This document shows positions 47,501 through 54,214 of a DNA stretch of 64,000 bases, in pieces. The position numbers and the translations under genes were made by a program. The first letter of the stretch is position 1; every line of letters begins with the position of its first letter. Below the pieces are notes generated by a model, which was not told the DNA's origin, ran no database searches, and worked only from the letters and a program-made list of their open reading frames with translations. The stretch spans positions 14,259,907-14,323,906 of the forward strand of contig LR990041.1 in assembly GCA_905147135.1 (NCBI GenBank), written 5' to 3'. Origin of the DNA: Blastobasis lacticolella (lineage: Eukaryota; Arthropoda; Insecta; Lepidoptera; Blastobasidae).

Positions 47501-50203
47501 AGGGAGAAGCCGGGGATCGAAATACCCTTCTGGATCGAAGGCTTGAGCCAAGTCTCCTGAAGGAGAAGTAGGTCGAGCTCCCTGCTCCTAACGAACGTCC
47601 TAAGTTCGGAGATGTTTGTGCGTAGACTGCGCACATTAAAAGAAACAAGCGAAACCCCACCCGGCCTCATGCGACCGGTGCCGACACTGGCGGGAGTGGG
47701 GGGTGTGGCGTGAAGCGCCTGGGGCATTACTTTAGGGCCTGGACGAGGGAGTAATGCTCGACAAGTGCGTCTAAACGCTCGAGCTGGGTGGAGGCGTTAC
47801 GCAGTTTGCGTGCCAGGACGGGGATCTCGTCAATGTTGACGGACGCAAGAATGGAGGATATGTAATGCATATCCTCCGCCAAAGAAGAGGGCGGGGGCTG
47901 GTGGCTGATGGCCTTGGGGGGGGAGGTGGTGGGGGGAGCCTTCGGCCCCGGGGCCTTGGGCGGGCCCCAAGCTGCGGCTGGAGCCGCGCTCGGGGGGGGC
48001 CCTTTGGCCTTGAGGGGGGGATAGTGGGCCACTGTCGCTGAAGGCGGCGGCGGCCTTGCACCTTTGCCCTTAGCGGGCTTCGGCGCAGAGGGATTTGCAC
48101 CTTTGCCCTTAGTGGGCTTTGGCGCGGAAGTGCGGGGACGAGGGGCGCGCGGGCAACCCCTGTAGTTTGCAGTGTGGCCAGATTGGCCACAATTGCAACA
48201 GAAGGGAGGGGTGGTGGAGTCGCGCGTACGCGCGCACTCCTTGGCAGTGTGGCCTTCGCCACACTTGACACAGCGCGGCGGGGCCGAGCAGTTGGCCGAC
48301 GCGTGGCCATAAAATTGGCAGCGGTGGCACTGCCCTGGGGAACCGCGTTTATGCGGGGCCTCGACTTTGATTCCGGAGAGCCCACAGACCGTGAAGCCTC
48401 CCCGGAATATAGTCCTGGCACCGGTGGTGTTGGAGAGCACCACCAGCGCCATGGGAAATTGTTTGCCGGACCGGCTGTACATCTTGTGTACAGCCTCGGC
48501 GGGGAAATCCTGGGACTTGAGGTCCATGAGAATGGCCTCATTGGAAAGCTCGTGCGGCACTCCACGGAGTACCGCACGCACCTTACGCTCCTCAGGGAGG
48601 GCGTAGGTGTGGTAACCTATTTTGTTGTGGGCTAGGAGCCTAGTAAGGCTCCTGAAGTCGTCGATCGACTCGACGTCAATCTTAACGGCTATACCCGTGT
48701 TTGAGGCACGGGTATAGCGGACGCGCTGTTCGGCGCAGAGACAGGAGACTAGCTCCCACTTGGACTTTTCCCTAAGGAAAACAGGGGGCGGGGGCTTGGC
48801 TTTAGACGGGGCAGGGGGGGCAAAACGCGCTACTGGCTTAGGGCCAGACGGCGCGGTCTCGCGAGCGGCAGCAGTCACGCTCGAGTCGGGGGACGCGGGG
48901 CTAGAGAGAACCGCGACCGCGACCGGGGCGGGCGCGGCGGCCTCGGACGAGGCCTCGGACACTGAGCGGGCGGCCCGCTTTCGGTGCCGCTTAGATTTAG
49001 CGACGAGCTCGAATCCGTCGAGCTCGGCCGCAGAGGGTGGGACGGGGGTGACGGAAAGAGTTCCCGTCACGGTGGTCGAGGACGAAGAGTCGTCCCCGGA
49101 CAGAGAAGCCGCCCTCTTGCGGGAGGGCGGCGCTGAGACCTGGGACACGGAGTCCTCAAACTCCATGTCCTCAGAGGGCTCGCGGGGGGCCTGAGGGGCA
49201 CTCCCCACTGACGCCAGGTAACTACGGACGACGTAGTCATCCTGGCCTAGATTAGCTCGGAGGAGCAATTTCACCGCCTTAGCGGCGAATTCCTCCACCG
49301 AGACCGTCGCCATTGGGAGGCGAGAAGAGGGACGAGAGATGTCGACGAGGGACAGAGAGACGCGGGGCGTCCTCCCTGCGCGAGGCAGGGGGGAGAGGGG
49401 AGAGGGGGTCGGTGGAGCGGCTATCCCTAATGGATATGCCGCTATCCGTCACCCTTGGGCAGGCCCAAGTGCAATGGGATCGGGACGTCCGGTTTCGCTA
49501 AGACCTGAGGGGCCTTAACAGCGCACCGGGGCAACGCTAGTTGGCTTAGTTGTCACCGTTAAGTATCCACCAACTCAACGCGGCAGAAACGCAGCTTTGT
49601 GTTACCAACGAATCGGTAACAAGAAACTACGTCTCTGAATGAACGTAACTATAATTCGTTACGCTCAGCGGGACGCGGGCTCGCAACGCGAAGTGAACGC
49701 GCGCGAAAACTTGCGGAATACGTAAGCAAAACGGAAGCGAGCTGGCAACGAGCGACGCGGGGGTGCGCTACGAAGCCAAAACGGATACTGAATATATTTA
49801 TGTATAACATTCCCGTATATATATAGCGTATAGCTCTCGTCACGTAAAAAGACACTGCCTATTTTGACAATGAGTTAAAAAAATACGAAAAGCTGGTGGT
49901 ATGAAGGAGACACATATAACTATCCCCCTCTACGATCGCTGAGCGTTCTTCTCATGTGACGGGTACTAAGTTAGTGTAGTTGTATATTATAATAATTTTC
50001 CAATCATTCCACCAGCCACATTGTTCGAGGTGGGCGAGCTGCCGAACGCAACGACGTTCCACGTCCGCGTACGCTCCCGGAATGCTGCCGGTTACTCCGA
50101 TTGGCTCACCATGCAGCAAAAGGCGCAGACTACCAGCCATGGTATTCCATTAGTATTCGCCACTGTACTGCTTCTTGCAACTATCCTAGCTATCGAATTT
50201 TAG
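28595..50203 (+). CDS. Ig/FN3 cell-surface protein, GPI-anchor type (fasciclin-2/NCAM-like), gene A
   Basis: Ten exons: 28595-28704, 29570-29756, 33112-33243, 35011-35166, 35305-35386, 39830-39926, 41051-41209, 41744-41861, 43592-43690, 50016-50203. All junctions are AG/GT and the reading frame is continuous for 442 residues plus stop. Ig1 pairs C30 with W41 and C85 (DNGVWTC); Ig2 pairs C123, W135 and C175 (DADEYTC); Ig3 pairs C228, W240 and C282 (DLGTYKC). An FN3 domain follows (about 309-420, with the terminal NAAGYSDW-type G-strand region). The C-terminus, SHGIPLVFATVLLLATILAI, has no basic cytoplasmic tail, as expected for a GPI-attachment signal. NxS/T sites are present (NVS, NTT, NIS, NVT, NAT). 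The first visible codon is split, so an upstream signal-peptide exon with phase-1 end is missing. The likely role is extracellular adhesion or recognition. Three Ig plus one FN3 is shorter than Fas2 (five Ig, two FN3); I only infer family level. It is paralogous to the - strand gene at 57571. Confidence 0.85.
29462..29552 (+). repeat. LINE/SINE 3' tail next to a splice acceptor
   Basis: A retroelement-like 3' end (gtgaacaataaactg followed by ttaaataaataaataaag) stops about 17 bp before the Ig1 second exon. It places several sense-strand AATAAA hexamers immediately upstream of the acceptor. Confidence 0.5.
29570..29756 (+). CDS. Gene A exon: Ig1 second half
   Basis: Acceptor ccatacttccag, donor gtgagt. 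It starts KPEWIDPKG (the Ig1 tryptophan) and ends after DNGVWTCKAGEWNVSTEIIVG. The phase-1 end matches the paralogue. Confidence 0.9.
31780..32060 (-). pseudogene. LINE C-terminal remnant in intron 2 of gene A
   Basis: On the minus strand, with frameshifts, the segments FTRSRYLRLIYGK and WNDLPMEIRQSYSITN (about 31893-31945) match the C-terminal 'xRxWNxLPxxIRxSxSxxxFK' block common to CR1/Jockey LINE ORF2 proteins. It is followed at about 32050-32110 by a 'ggtggcaaacaagcttacgg' block, a common lepidopteran repeat piece. The 128-codon and 144-codon frames crossing this area are not genes. Confidence 0.5.
32506..32630 (-). repeat. Partial, diverged SINE family A (head part)
   Basis: Retains 'gtcgccttttacgacac', 'ggttggtgcaattctactct' and 'cggacaccacacg' blocks but lacks the tail half. 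It lies in intron 2 of gene A. Confidence 0.55.
33112..33243 (+). CDS. Gene A exon: Ig2 first half
   Basis: Acceptor aatttttacag, donor gtatgg. It encodes KLSVTLHCEARGTPTPVVQW with C123 and W135. It is 132 nt, identical in length and phase to exon 4 of the paralogue. Confidence 0.9.
34345..34830. repeat. Inverted-repeat element split by a SINE
   Basis: gaattgtaattggatcgcaa (about 34356-34375) is the inverted complement of gcgatccaattacaattgaa at about 34719-34738, with a second diverged right-hand copy near 34802-34825 (gattacgatccaataacaat). A family A SINE (34427-34684) sits between the arms, so the palindrome predates the SINE. Confidence 0.5.
34427..34684 (+). repeat. (CAT/GAT)n-tailed SINE (family A), plus sense
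   Basis: Head gccgtatggtgtccagcaga and 3' end gggctgtaatgatgac, in the orientation opposite to the other copies. The target duplication is weak (caaaaaa on both sides). It lies in intron 3 of gene A, sense to the gene. Confidence 0.75.
35011..35166 (+). CDS. Gene A exon: Ig2 second half
   Basis: Acceptor ttttaattccag, donor gtaagt. It encodes VYTLQIKNLQHYDADEYTCK with C175 closing Ig2. Phase-1 end. Confidence 0.9.
35305..35386 (+). CDS. Gene A exon: Ig2-Ig3 linker
   Basis: Acceptor gtttttgtttttag, donor gtatgt. A short 82-nt exon (HKPVMFDPETNIPTTERVRE...) starting in phase 1 and ending in phase 2. The paralogue has a 64-nt exon with the same phases and a comparable HAPCFDEY start. Confidence 0.85.
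35415..35940. repeat. Degenerate minisatellite with GAGCGAGCG core in intron 5
   Basis: About six repeats of a gagcgagcgaagcgagct-like core followed by 'aatttttgacattttg'-type spacer, at irregular 60-120-bp spacing (cores near 35421, 35479, 35552, 35713, 35829 and 35881). No coding content. Confidence 0.7.
36541..36768 (+). repeat. C-rich minisatellite (cctaccctacc type)
   Basis: A long run of irregular accctacc/cttacccct units on a C/T/A-only strand. The unit is not the insect telomere repeat (CCTAA). Open frames through it are compositional artefacts. A short G-rich counterpart appears near 61420-61445. Confidence 0.75.
36878..39470 (-). mobile_element. 5'-truncated non-LTR retrotransposon in intron 5 of gene A
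   Basis: The minus-sense element ends in a poly(A) tail, seen as 12 T at 36878-36889. It carries one long ORF2 part and stops abruptly near 39470 inside the endonuclease domain. It is antisense to the host gene. Target duplications could not be identified with confidence. Confidence 0.8.
36966..39452 (-). CDS. Non-LTR retrotransposon ORF2 (endonuclease C-terminal part + reverse transcriptase)
   Basis: An 828-codon open frame. Residues 20-95 hold the second half of an AP-type endonuclease (GDFN at 24-27, LDNIF, SDH at 88-90). The reverse transcriptase spans about 365-600 with FCDLSKAFD (D464), GVPQGS (520-525) and LFADDTS (551-557), so the three catalytic aspartates are present. The end resembles LINE C-termini (SFMGQCVRFYNKVPTDIQNL). 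The N-terminal endonuclease residues are missing because of 5' truncation. The single uninterrupted frame suggests a fairly recent insertion. The clade is CR1/Jockey-like; I cannot fix it more precisely. The small plus-strand frames across it are shadows. Confidence 0.85.
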   Translation of the reverse strand: MFEKIMDEALIKVSNCNKNIVVCGDFNIDLLDVSCKYTGRLISLFKCHNLINLFLEPTRITSTTSTCLDNIFCDIQACSQSVINKLQSDHCGQLAVFNVNMRKETKNTIKFVPINNNRLNSFRNNIIEKSSNLKYFDDPNEYYNSVLHMTKTESNSIFKPKVKAVNSKLMFSDWATAGIHKSRNKLYELYAERAYNNSVEFAEYVKHYSKLFKRVCATAKSNFVKHKLKNSTDVVKSTWQIINSETGKVTNRDTKYSLKINDNVVTKNSEVAEAFNKFFTDIPVSTTKSLNSSPALAESLLKQNVPESVIDFKFEHATPQDIVKAFKTIKMKATADIDGMSVKIISSVIDVIAVHLANIFNNCVDNGEFPDLMKHSKVIPLLKTGNTTDPTNFRPVSILPTLSKIFEKIILNQLKAHFYGSNLLHHKQFGFTRGRSTTDAGVELIKHIFGAWEESRDALGVFCDLSKAFDCVNHDILVRKLQHYGIKDLALNLLNSYLSHRIQKVDVNGERSMGSVVSMGVPQGSILGPFLFLVYVNDLPYFVKDAHEIVLFADDTSLVFKVKRQQLTYEDVNKAIAEVVNWFTVNNLLLNGKKTKCLKFSLPNVRSVPTNVQIKGENLNFVDSTVFLGFTLDNKLQWGPHIDKLAKRLSSAAYAVKKIRSISDEATARLVYFSYFHSIMAYGILLWGHAADWHNVFVLQKRAIRAIYQLRPRTSLRDKFRNIDIMTMPSQYIYENLMYVHKNLHLFKKNCDVHNINTRNKDKLVAGACRLAKVHKSFMGQCVRFYNKVPTDIQNLPVNKFKVAIKNKLCQKSYYSISEYVNDKSPWD
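39830..39926 (+). CDS. Gene A exon: Ig3 first half
   Basis: Acceptor ttcgtgttaacag, donor gtaagt. It reads KNISCTAHAVPPPKFTWSHE with C228 and W240. The intron following this exon is absent from the paralogue, where the whole Ig3 is one 259-nt exon. Confidence 0.85.
39944..40414 (+). repeat. 'cagggttccgta ... tggccggttttt' lepidopteran repeat
   Basis: Starts cagggttccgtactcg with the tgtctgtccgtcttttgtct block and 'gtggccgctataatatcaaa'. It ends with 'ggtggtacggaac' and 'tggccggttttt'. I recognise the order as a very common interspersed repeat of moths and butterflies. It lies in intron 6 of gene A, sense to it. Confidence 0.65.
41051..41209 (+). CDS. Gene A exon: Ig3 second half
   Basis: Acceptor tttattacag, donor gtgcgt. 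Both ends are phase 0. It encodes STLILRLASDDDLGTYKCSV with C282 closing Ig3, then the linker KPTPPDQ into FN3. Confidence 0.9.
41480..41690 (+). repeat. Interspersed repeat copy in intron 7
   Basis: Shares 'aacggatgaaccgattttg', 'aaagccagtttaatcgagat' and 'cggttaggttat' blocks with 26195-26400, and less closely with 9775-9990. Helitron-like or LINE-derived; not resolved. Confidence 0.5.
41744..41861 (+). CDS. Gene A exon: FN3 first part
   Basis: Acceptor ctattttttacag, donor gtaagt. It encodes IEFVSSNISYIVLNVTCDDC and onwards, with an unusual Cys-Asp-Asp-Cys pair early in FN3. Phase 0 in, phase 1 out, as in exon 8 of the paralogue. Confidence 0.8.
42053..42329 (-). repeat. SINE family A with inverted 5' half (twin-priming structure)
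   Basis: The tail half lies in minus sense at 42053-42240 (CAT tract, then the 'cagtccactgcaggac' block). The head half is inverted at 42241-42329. The 19-nt block cttatgcctcgaaaacatt at 42221-42239 reappears reverse-complemented at 42311-42329. The whole is flanked by a perfect 11-bp direct repeat, accggcggcat (42042-42052 and 42330-42340), so this was one insertion event. 5' inversion with overlap is the hallmark of twin priming during LINE-driven retrotransposition. Confidence 0.85.
43317..43435 (-). repeat. LINE 3' end fragment
   Basis: The tttattgtacaaaaacatt start, 'tgtacaaaggcgagcttata' and 'tctaccagcaaacctaggag' match the order of the minus-oriented LINE 3' end at about 5040-5130. 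Confidence 0.5.
43592..43690 (+). CDS. Gene A exon: FN3 middle
   Basis: Acceptor atttccggttacag, donor gtaagt. It encodes GYSFHLVPHNSDFESADWDI and onwards to EVDIADTN. The following 6.3-kb intron, absent from the paralogue, houses the intact LINE. Confidence 0.85.
44446..44478 (+). repeat. GATTAT microsatellite
   Basis: gattatgattatgatttatg-type repeats just outside the poly(T) end of the LINE. Confidence 0.7.
44785..47727 (-). CDS. Jockey-type LINE ORF2: AP-like endonuclease + reverse transcriptase
   Basis: 980 codons. The endonuclease spans about 25-245: SFNVRSL with N31, QETW with E58, SVYIPAG, GDFN (160-163), and SDHRP (235-239). The RT spans about 475-715: NKAPGADG, HRPISLL, FYDVAKAFD with D612, GVPQGSVLSPLLY (668-680) and FADD (699-702). 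All expected catalytic motifs are present. The length matches Jockey-clade ORF2 proteins. The start ATG overlaps the ORF1 stop in the sequence TAATG (minus 47729-47725), suggesting stop-start translational coupling. It nicks target DNA and reverse-transcribes the element RNA at the insertion site (known for the family). Frames in other registers within this span are shadows. Confidence 0.92.
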   Translation of the reverse strand: MPQALHATPPTPASVGTGRMRPGGVSLVSFNVRSLRTNISELRTFVRSRELDLLLLQETWLKPSIQKGISIPGFSLVRDDRSPTASSRGGGTAIYYKRSLHCSPLPTPTLSSMEASVVQLGMTGHPSLIIASVYIPAGSLPLKSDFEALLSLGDSVIMFGDFNSKHTDWTCSSTNTSGVHLMDIVRSLDLDVYCPLSPTHYPDRVDHRPDVLDFALVKGVSLTLRSIDTLDDLGSDHRPVSLVLGSPTPISPPLPRTFTKWEGFKESMAAVMDAPDSPLAFSSDYFDSPDKIDAAVTSLTSHIRSALKDNEVVAPVVNRQGLPLEVRNLIKAKNAALRRAALYPTPEYRRTANRLQRAVRARLDEMRNSQWGDLMQTISPSHQAYYKVAKALRTDARVSIPPLVRPDGTIAFADTEKAECFADSIASQCSPSTMECDPGHVRAVEDEVRQETSLPPTTDPVTVSPDEIHSFIKGLKSNKAPGADGISNQALKYLPEQVLTLLAIMFNACFDHCHFPTAWKEAIVIGIPKPGKPLNVASSHRPISLLKALGKLFERVVLSRMKEHLFKDDVLIPHQFGFRPKHNCPRQVHRIVEYILNGFYPKREKTVAVFYDVAKAFDKVWHEGLVYKLYKLGLSDRLVRLVASYLKHRTFRFRHEGTLSSPRQLKAGVPQGSVLSPLLYISYTNDIPVPDNGVQLSLFADDTAIYAKGRRPPMAKLQKAVNKLEAWFKLWRIEVNPEKSSAVCFDVKRRRGDSVLLPNPPPLRMQGKLVPWQRAVKYLGVTLDKRLTFRPHVERVCRTARFYLGRLNSMLGRFSKMSLRNKRTLYKVCIRPVLTYASPVFAHASSHVTKKLQIVQNIFCRRATAAPWYVRNADLHRDMDLPTLQQFLRTLSETFFKAAEEHPNPLVREAAAYAPRPVSGHVVQRPRHVLADPPDELSSALNLLLEAQDDSTEPPHAVSAAPVGPQSQSTAAGPPSGVSL
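47727..49313 (-). CDS. Jockey-type LINE ORF1: gag-like nucleic-acid-binding protein
   Basis: 528 codons. The first ~180 residues are low-complexity Ala/Pro/Ser-rich. About 185-325 is a PRE_C2HC-like region (VRAVLRGVPHELSNEAILMD, KQFPMALVVLSN). Three zinc knuckles follow: C329-C332-H338-C342, C348-C351-H355-C360, and around C372/C373-C375-H380-C387. After them comes a Pro/Lys/Gly-rich tail with a repeated PKPxKGKG motif. The protein packages element RNA in known relatives. The ATG at 49313 is preceded by the element's 5' UTR. Confidence 0.9.
   Translation of the reverse strand: MATVSVEEFAAKAVKLLLRANLGQDDYVVRSYLASVGSAPQAPREPSEDMEFEDSVSQVSAPPSRKRAASLSGDDSSSSTTVTGTLSVTPVPPSAAELDGFELVAKSKRHRKRAARSVSEASSEAAAPAPVAVAVLSSPASPDSSVTAAARETAPSGPKPVARFAPPAPSKAKPPPPVFLREKSKWELVSCLCAEQRVRYTRASNTGIAVKIDVESIDDFRSLTRLLAHNKIGYHTYALPEERKVRAVLRGVPHELSNEAILMDLKSQDFPAEAVHKMYSRSGKQFPMALVVLSNTTGARTIFRGGFTVCGLSGIKVEAPHKRGSPGQCHRCQFYGHASANCSAPPRCVKCGEGHTAKECARTRDSTTPPFCCNCGQSGHTANYRGCPRAPRPRTSAPKPTKGKGANPSAPKPAKGKGARPPPPSATVAHYPPLKAKGPPPSAAPAAAWGPPKAPGPKAPPTTSPPKAISHQPPPSSLAEDMHYISSILASVNIDEIPVLARKLRNASTQLERLDALVEHYSLVQALK
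49314..49791 (-). other. LINE 5' UTR / internal promoter region
   Basis: A GC-rich leader between the presumed element start (CAGT near 49790) and the ORF1 ATG. LINEs of this clade use an internal promoter here (family knowledge); no specific motif was proven. The short frame 49649-49855 runs out into the host flank and is not a gene. Confidence 0.5.
50016..50203 (+). CDS. Gene A last exon: FN3 end and GPI signal
   Basis: Acceptor aatcattccaccag. It encodes the FN3 end (FEVGELPNATTFHVRVRSRN, then AAGYSDW), a short polar stretch (QQKAQTTSHG) that could hold the omega site, then a hydrophobic tail ending LAIEF and the TAG stop at 50201-50203. Confidence 0.9.
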
Positions 50204-50830
50204 AGGAGAATAACAGAGTAAATTGTCGTCGAACTTGCTGCAAGCACTACTGTGCGCTCTGGCTGTTTGTTTTACATTACCCACATTTAATGAAGGCTTC
50301 ATTTTTGTTGAGTCCTTGCCAAGAGATATTTTGTATTATATAAAGAGAGATGTGTTATTTAAATGATTTCAATTTATGTAGGTATATATGCCTTAATTAG
50401 AATGTCAAGCATTCCAAACATAGACAATGTAGTAAGTCAATTTAATTGTGCGTTTTACATTGCTTTAAACTACCTATTTTGTATTGTGTAGTGGCGTGTG
50501 ATTGTATGTGTTCATGTATGAGTTTATTCATAAACTACATGTCACTTATCTAAGACACTAGTGCGTAATATAACAACACCAAAGCTTTTTTATAGTCGAT
50601 GTTCAGTGTTAACGTCTGTGTTAAATGGTCCTGAATATGTTGATATTTGGTTAGATATTTTAAGGTTACTTATTATGCTTAGATAGAAAACGTTACGGTT
50701 TTTAAGACCTTGCAACAAGCAATCACCTGTACTATTTTAATATGTGTCTGTATTTTACATGTCCATGGAATACTTGCCTTTATTACGCTCTTTAAATGAC
50801 AGCGTAAATAAAGACGAAAAATGAATTCTT
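50204..50830 (+). other. Likely 3' UTR of gene A
   Basis: AT-rich non-coding sequence after the stop. AATAAA at 50807-50812 is the first hexamer in a plausible context. The end point is inferred. Confidence 0.5.
50807..50812 (+). promoter_or_regulatory. Candidate polyadenylation signal of gene A
   Basis: Canonical AATAAA about 600 nt after the stop codon, in sequence gcgtaaataaagacg. Later AATAAA motifs (near 51050, 51370 and 51497) are alternatives. Confidence 0.45.
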
Positions 50831-51929
50831 ATCATGTTACTAAACGTAGTCTCAAACTGCACCTTTTCGCAATTGCTAAATGGTGTATCAAAATTTATTG
50901 CGTCCAATTTTCTATGAATTTGGATTTTTCATTATGCTTTGATTTGTTATTCGAGTAATTGACATGACATAAACAGTATAGCACGTCAAGTATAAATTTG
51001 CGCGTGGTAAAAAGCACCTATGAGGGTGGGTTTTCGTGATGTCAAAATAAAACAGGTGGCGCTAGTGAGAAGTAAGGTTCGTTGTCGAAATACTGTCGTG
51101 CTACAGACACAACTGCTGTAAATTGACGGATTAATTCTAGGTTAGATAGATAAGTTTGTGGCATTGTACGTTTGGTTTTTGCAAGTGGCCGAAAGTCAAG
51201 TCAGAGGATGAAATAGGTTTCACGTCAAAATACTGGTTTTGGCCACTAAAGATGTGACAACAAAACTATGTAAACCACTGTACGGTTTGGGAGCTATTTT
51301 GACCAGATAAGTACTAGACGTGCCATAATAATAATGTCATTTTACTGGTTCTAATTTCTAATTCTAATAAATAATTCTTAGTAATAACACTTTATACAGA
51401 TTTCCACCGGACACCGAGTAGTGTCTACGAAATGTCTTTGTTAGATTTTTTATGCTTAGGTTAGTATTTTAAATATTAAACCCAATTGTTGTCTGAATAA
51501 AATGGTAAAATGTGTCATTATGCCACGTACGTAGATTATCATTATTTAAAGCGTCTAATTACGAGCTAAGTGTAAATATTCATATACAATTGTTAAACAT
51601 AAAAGCAAAATTTTTACTTACCTCTTTACCAAATATTGCGTCTATCAAGTCCAAACGGCTTAGTATCTACTTTCGCGTTGTACATAATACGTTATATTGT
51701 TAGCTATGAAATAATTATCCACTAGTAGGTTTTGAGATACTTATATGAACGTATGCGGTTTAATAAGAATGTGATTTGTAGAGCCCGAGATATTGTAGCA
51801 ATATGTATATTTCACATTGTGAAACATTTCTAAAATGAGTACCAATACTAACTTTAATATTTCTAACTCTACAACAAAATGGATATGTGCATATTAAATA
51901 GGTAAAAAAAGTAAATAACTTACTATATA

Positions 51930-52300
51930 CACTCCTTTGCAAAAAAAGACATACATGGGCAATTTTCTCCTTCTTTTCGATTACACCTGGGAACTTTCTG
52001 AGTGCGATCTGATTATGAGCATCTAGAGCATGGATGAAGGAGGTCTAGAGTACCTAAATTACCTACCTAACTGATCCAAAAGGCCGCTACTTTAAACACG
52101 CAAACTTTCCCACTGTAGTGTAAGTGGCCTTATCAACCGGATAGTTACTTTAGGAACTACTACTACCTCTGCTCTAGATGTGCATAACCAGATTACACCC
52201 AGAACGTTCCCAGCATGAAATCCAAGGTCTCTAAATTGTCTCGATTGTATGAAAATTGCCTCGTTTTCTTGCAATTGGGTTGGTATGGCAATTACAGGTT
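51930..52300. mobile_element. Imperfect foldback (MITE-like) element
   Basis: The left arm (ctgggaactttctgagtgcg, then atctgattatgagcatctag, about 51985-52030) is the imperfect inverted complement of the right arm (ctctagatgtgcataaccag, then attacacccagaacgttccc, about 52172-52212). Weaker pairing extends to the outer 'caattttc' blocks. No transposase. The outer limits and target duplication are unclear. Confidence 0.5.
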
Positions 52301-54214
52301 TACTGAAAAAGGAAAAACTTTACTAGATTCTGTGTTCCGCTGCTATTTTCTATTCAGTTGACATGATAAAACATATAAATCTTGAGGTTATATGCTTACT
52401 ATCGGTTGAATTTTGATATGTTTTAGCATTCGGACTAATTTTACAGTGTCTATATATTATGTAAGTAAGGAGTATGTTGTTTTTTACCCATTTTTCTCAA
52501 ACATACTCAATTAATTTAGTCTCATCTCCTCTTTATAGCTTTTCCGTTTTTAAAGTCACCCACTCGTATGTTTTTGTTCATAACCAAATTACGTGACTGC
52601 ATAAAAATAAATTATTGACTCGAAAAGGCGAACTTAGAGAAATATCATAATCTTTAAATCCGATTAATATTACTCATTTTAATTATTATTGACCATCAGT
52701 TTGTGCGAGTTTGAGTGGTCGGGCAGATTTTTTTCACCCTAATTTTCTCTGGCATCTTGCACTATTGTATGATAATTTTAATAGATTTAAAGAAATTCTT
52801 ATATGTGCTTAAGTATATGTATCTAAATTCTCTTTGATATGTATATGACTATGACAATATTTGTGCAGGTTTTACACATTGTAGGTATAAGATGTTTGTT
52901 ACGTTCGATCTATATTGTCCATACTGGCAGTAAAATTCCAAGTCGTACCCAGTGGTTACGGCCGGGAATAAATGAATATCAATATAATATGGCTTTTCAC
53001 AATTTCGCTGCTATAGCTGAAAGACTGATTTTATTTTGGAATGTAATAAAACTCATTTACATTTAATTATCTGTTCAAATTCTGCTTAGCGAAGCTTATT
53101 AGTTAGTATGTATACCTAGGTATCATCGATGTCAGCTATTACAAGATTATTTGATTAATTTCTATTTGTCAAGTTTCAATTGAGTTATGAAATGTACGAT
53201 ATTGTTAGATACGAGTACATTCTATTTTTTCTGAAGTTTGTTGGATAATATTATATTAAGTTTTGCACTACATTATGTTAATTTATCGATATCAATAACT
53301 CATTAATTCAAAATAGGAAATAAGCTTGTATGATACTAAAACAGAATTTGATCAAGAAAATCTATCGAGATTTCAATCTTTGGAGTTTTTGGAAAGGTAC
53401 AGCATCTGATTGTCATTATCATTAGGGTGCGTCCAATCTTGCGGCTTGCGAGCTGCGCGCGAACTATTGTTATAACCCTTAGACCTTTACTATTAAAAGT
53501 TACAAGGCTGAAAACAAGATTACAAAGCTAATGACGATGCACGACCAGTCCCGAGCAGATAAAAATGTAGAAGCATGTAGACATGTAATACTTCCAACTA
53601 TTATCGTGTCTTTAAAAGTGTCGGACACCGATGCCAATTCCTCTTCCACATAAACATTTTGAAATAATCTAGATTTTTCACGTCGTGTTCATTCTAGAAT
53701 TTGAATGTTGTAAATAAGTATGCCTAGTTCAATCACGGAAAATATAAAATTTCTGTCAAAACTGAGACGGCCATGATTTGTACAGGTACGACAGACACAG
53801 GTAGCGACCGAAATTCTATGTAAAAAATACTACTACTGATACCATATATACTTACACACTATTTGTTATGTTATACACACATACACTGATGTGTCTGCCT
53901 ACAATAAAGGTGGTATAATAAAAAACCATGGGTATTTCATTTCAGTCCCTTTTCTTTTTAAGAGCGTCCAGTATGTTAAGCTAGAGTTTGTCGCGCGTGC
54001 CACATAATTAACCCGCAATGGATAAGGCCTTTAGTGACTGTATTCCAAATTATATCAAATACACTTCTATACTATCATTCATGTGAATGTTTTGGCTGAT
54101 AAGAACAGAATAAAAAGAATATAAGGGTCAGAACCGCGACCTTTTAGTAACAAATGAAATTCAACCTTATTTACTTCAACATACGGTTGTTTTCAAATTT
54201 ATAAACGACATTAC

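Larger units (their letters stand above)
44509..49791 (-). mobile_element. Apparently full-length Jockey-type LINE in intron 9 of gene A
   Basis: A minus-sense element of about 5.3 kb. It has a 5' UTR (49314-49791, starting CAGTATCCG near 49790), gag-like ORF1, ORF2 with endonuclease and RT, a 3' UTR and a poly(A) tail seen as 28 T at 44506-44533. Both ORFs are open end to end. A candidate 8-bp target duplication, atatattt, lies at 44501-44508 and 49792-49799; the left copy merges with the T tract, so its length is uncertain. The element is GC-rich compared with the AT-rich host intron, and antisense to gene A. I infer a recent insertion from the open frames and long uninterrupted tail. Confidence 0.85.

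Noticed and set aside
47771..48577. 268-codon minus-strand frame inside LINE ORF1
   Set aside because: Arg/Pro-rich out-of-register shadow of the gag-like ORF1 with its zinc knuckles.
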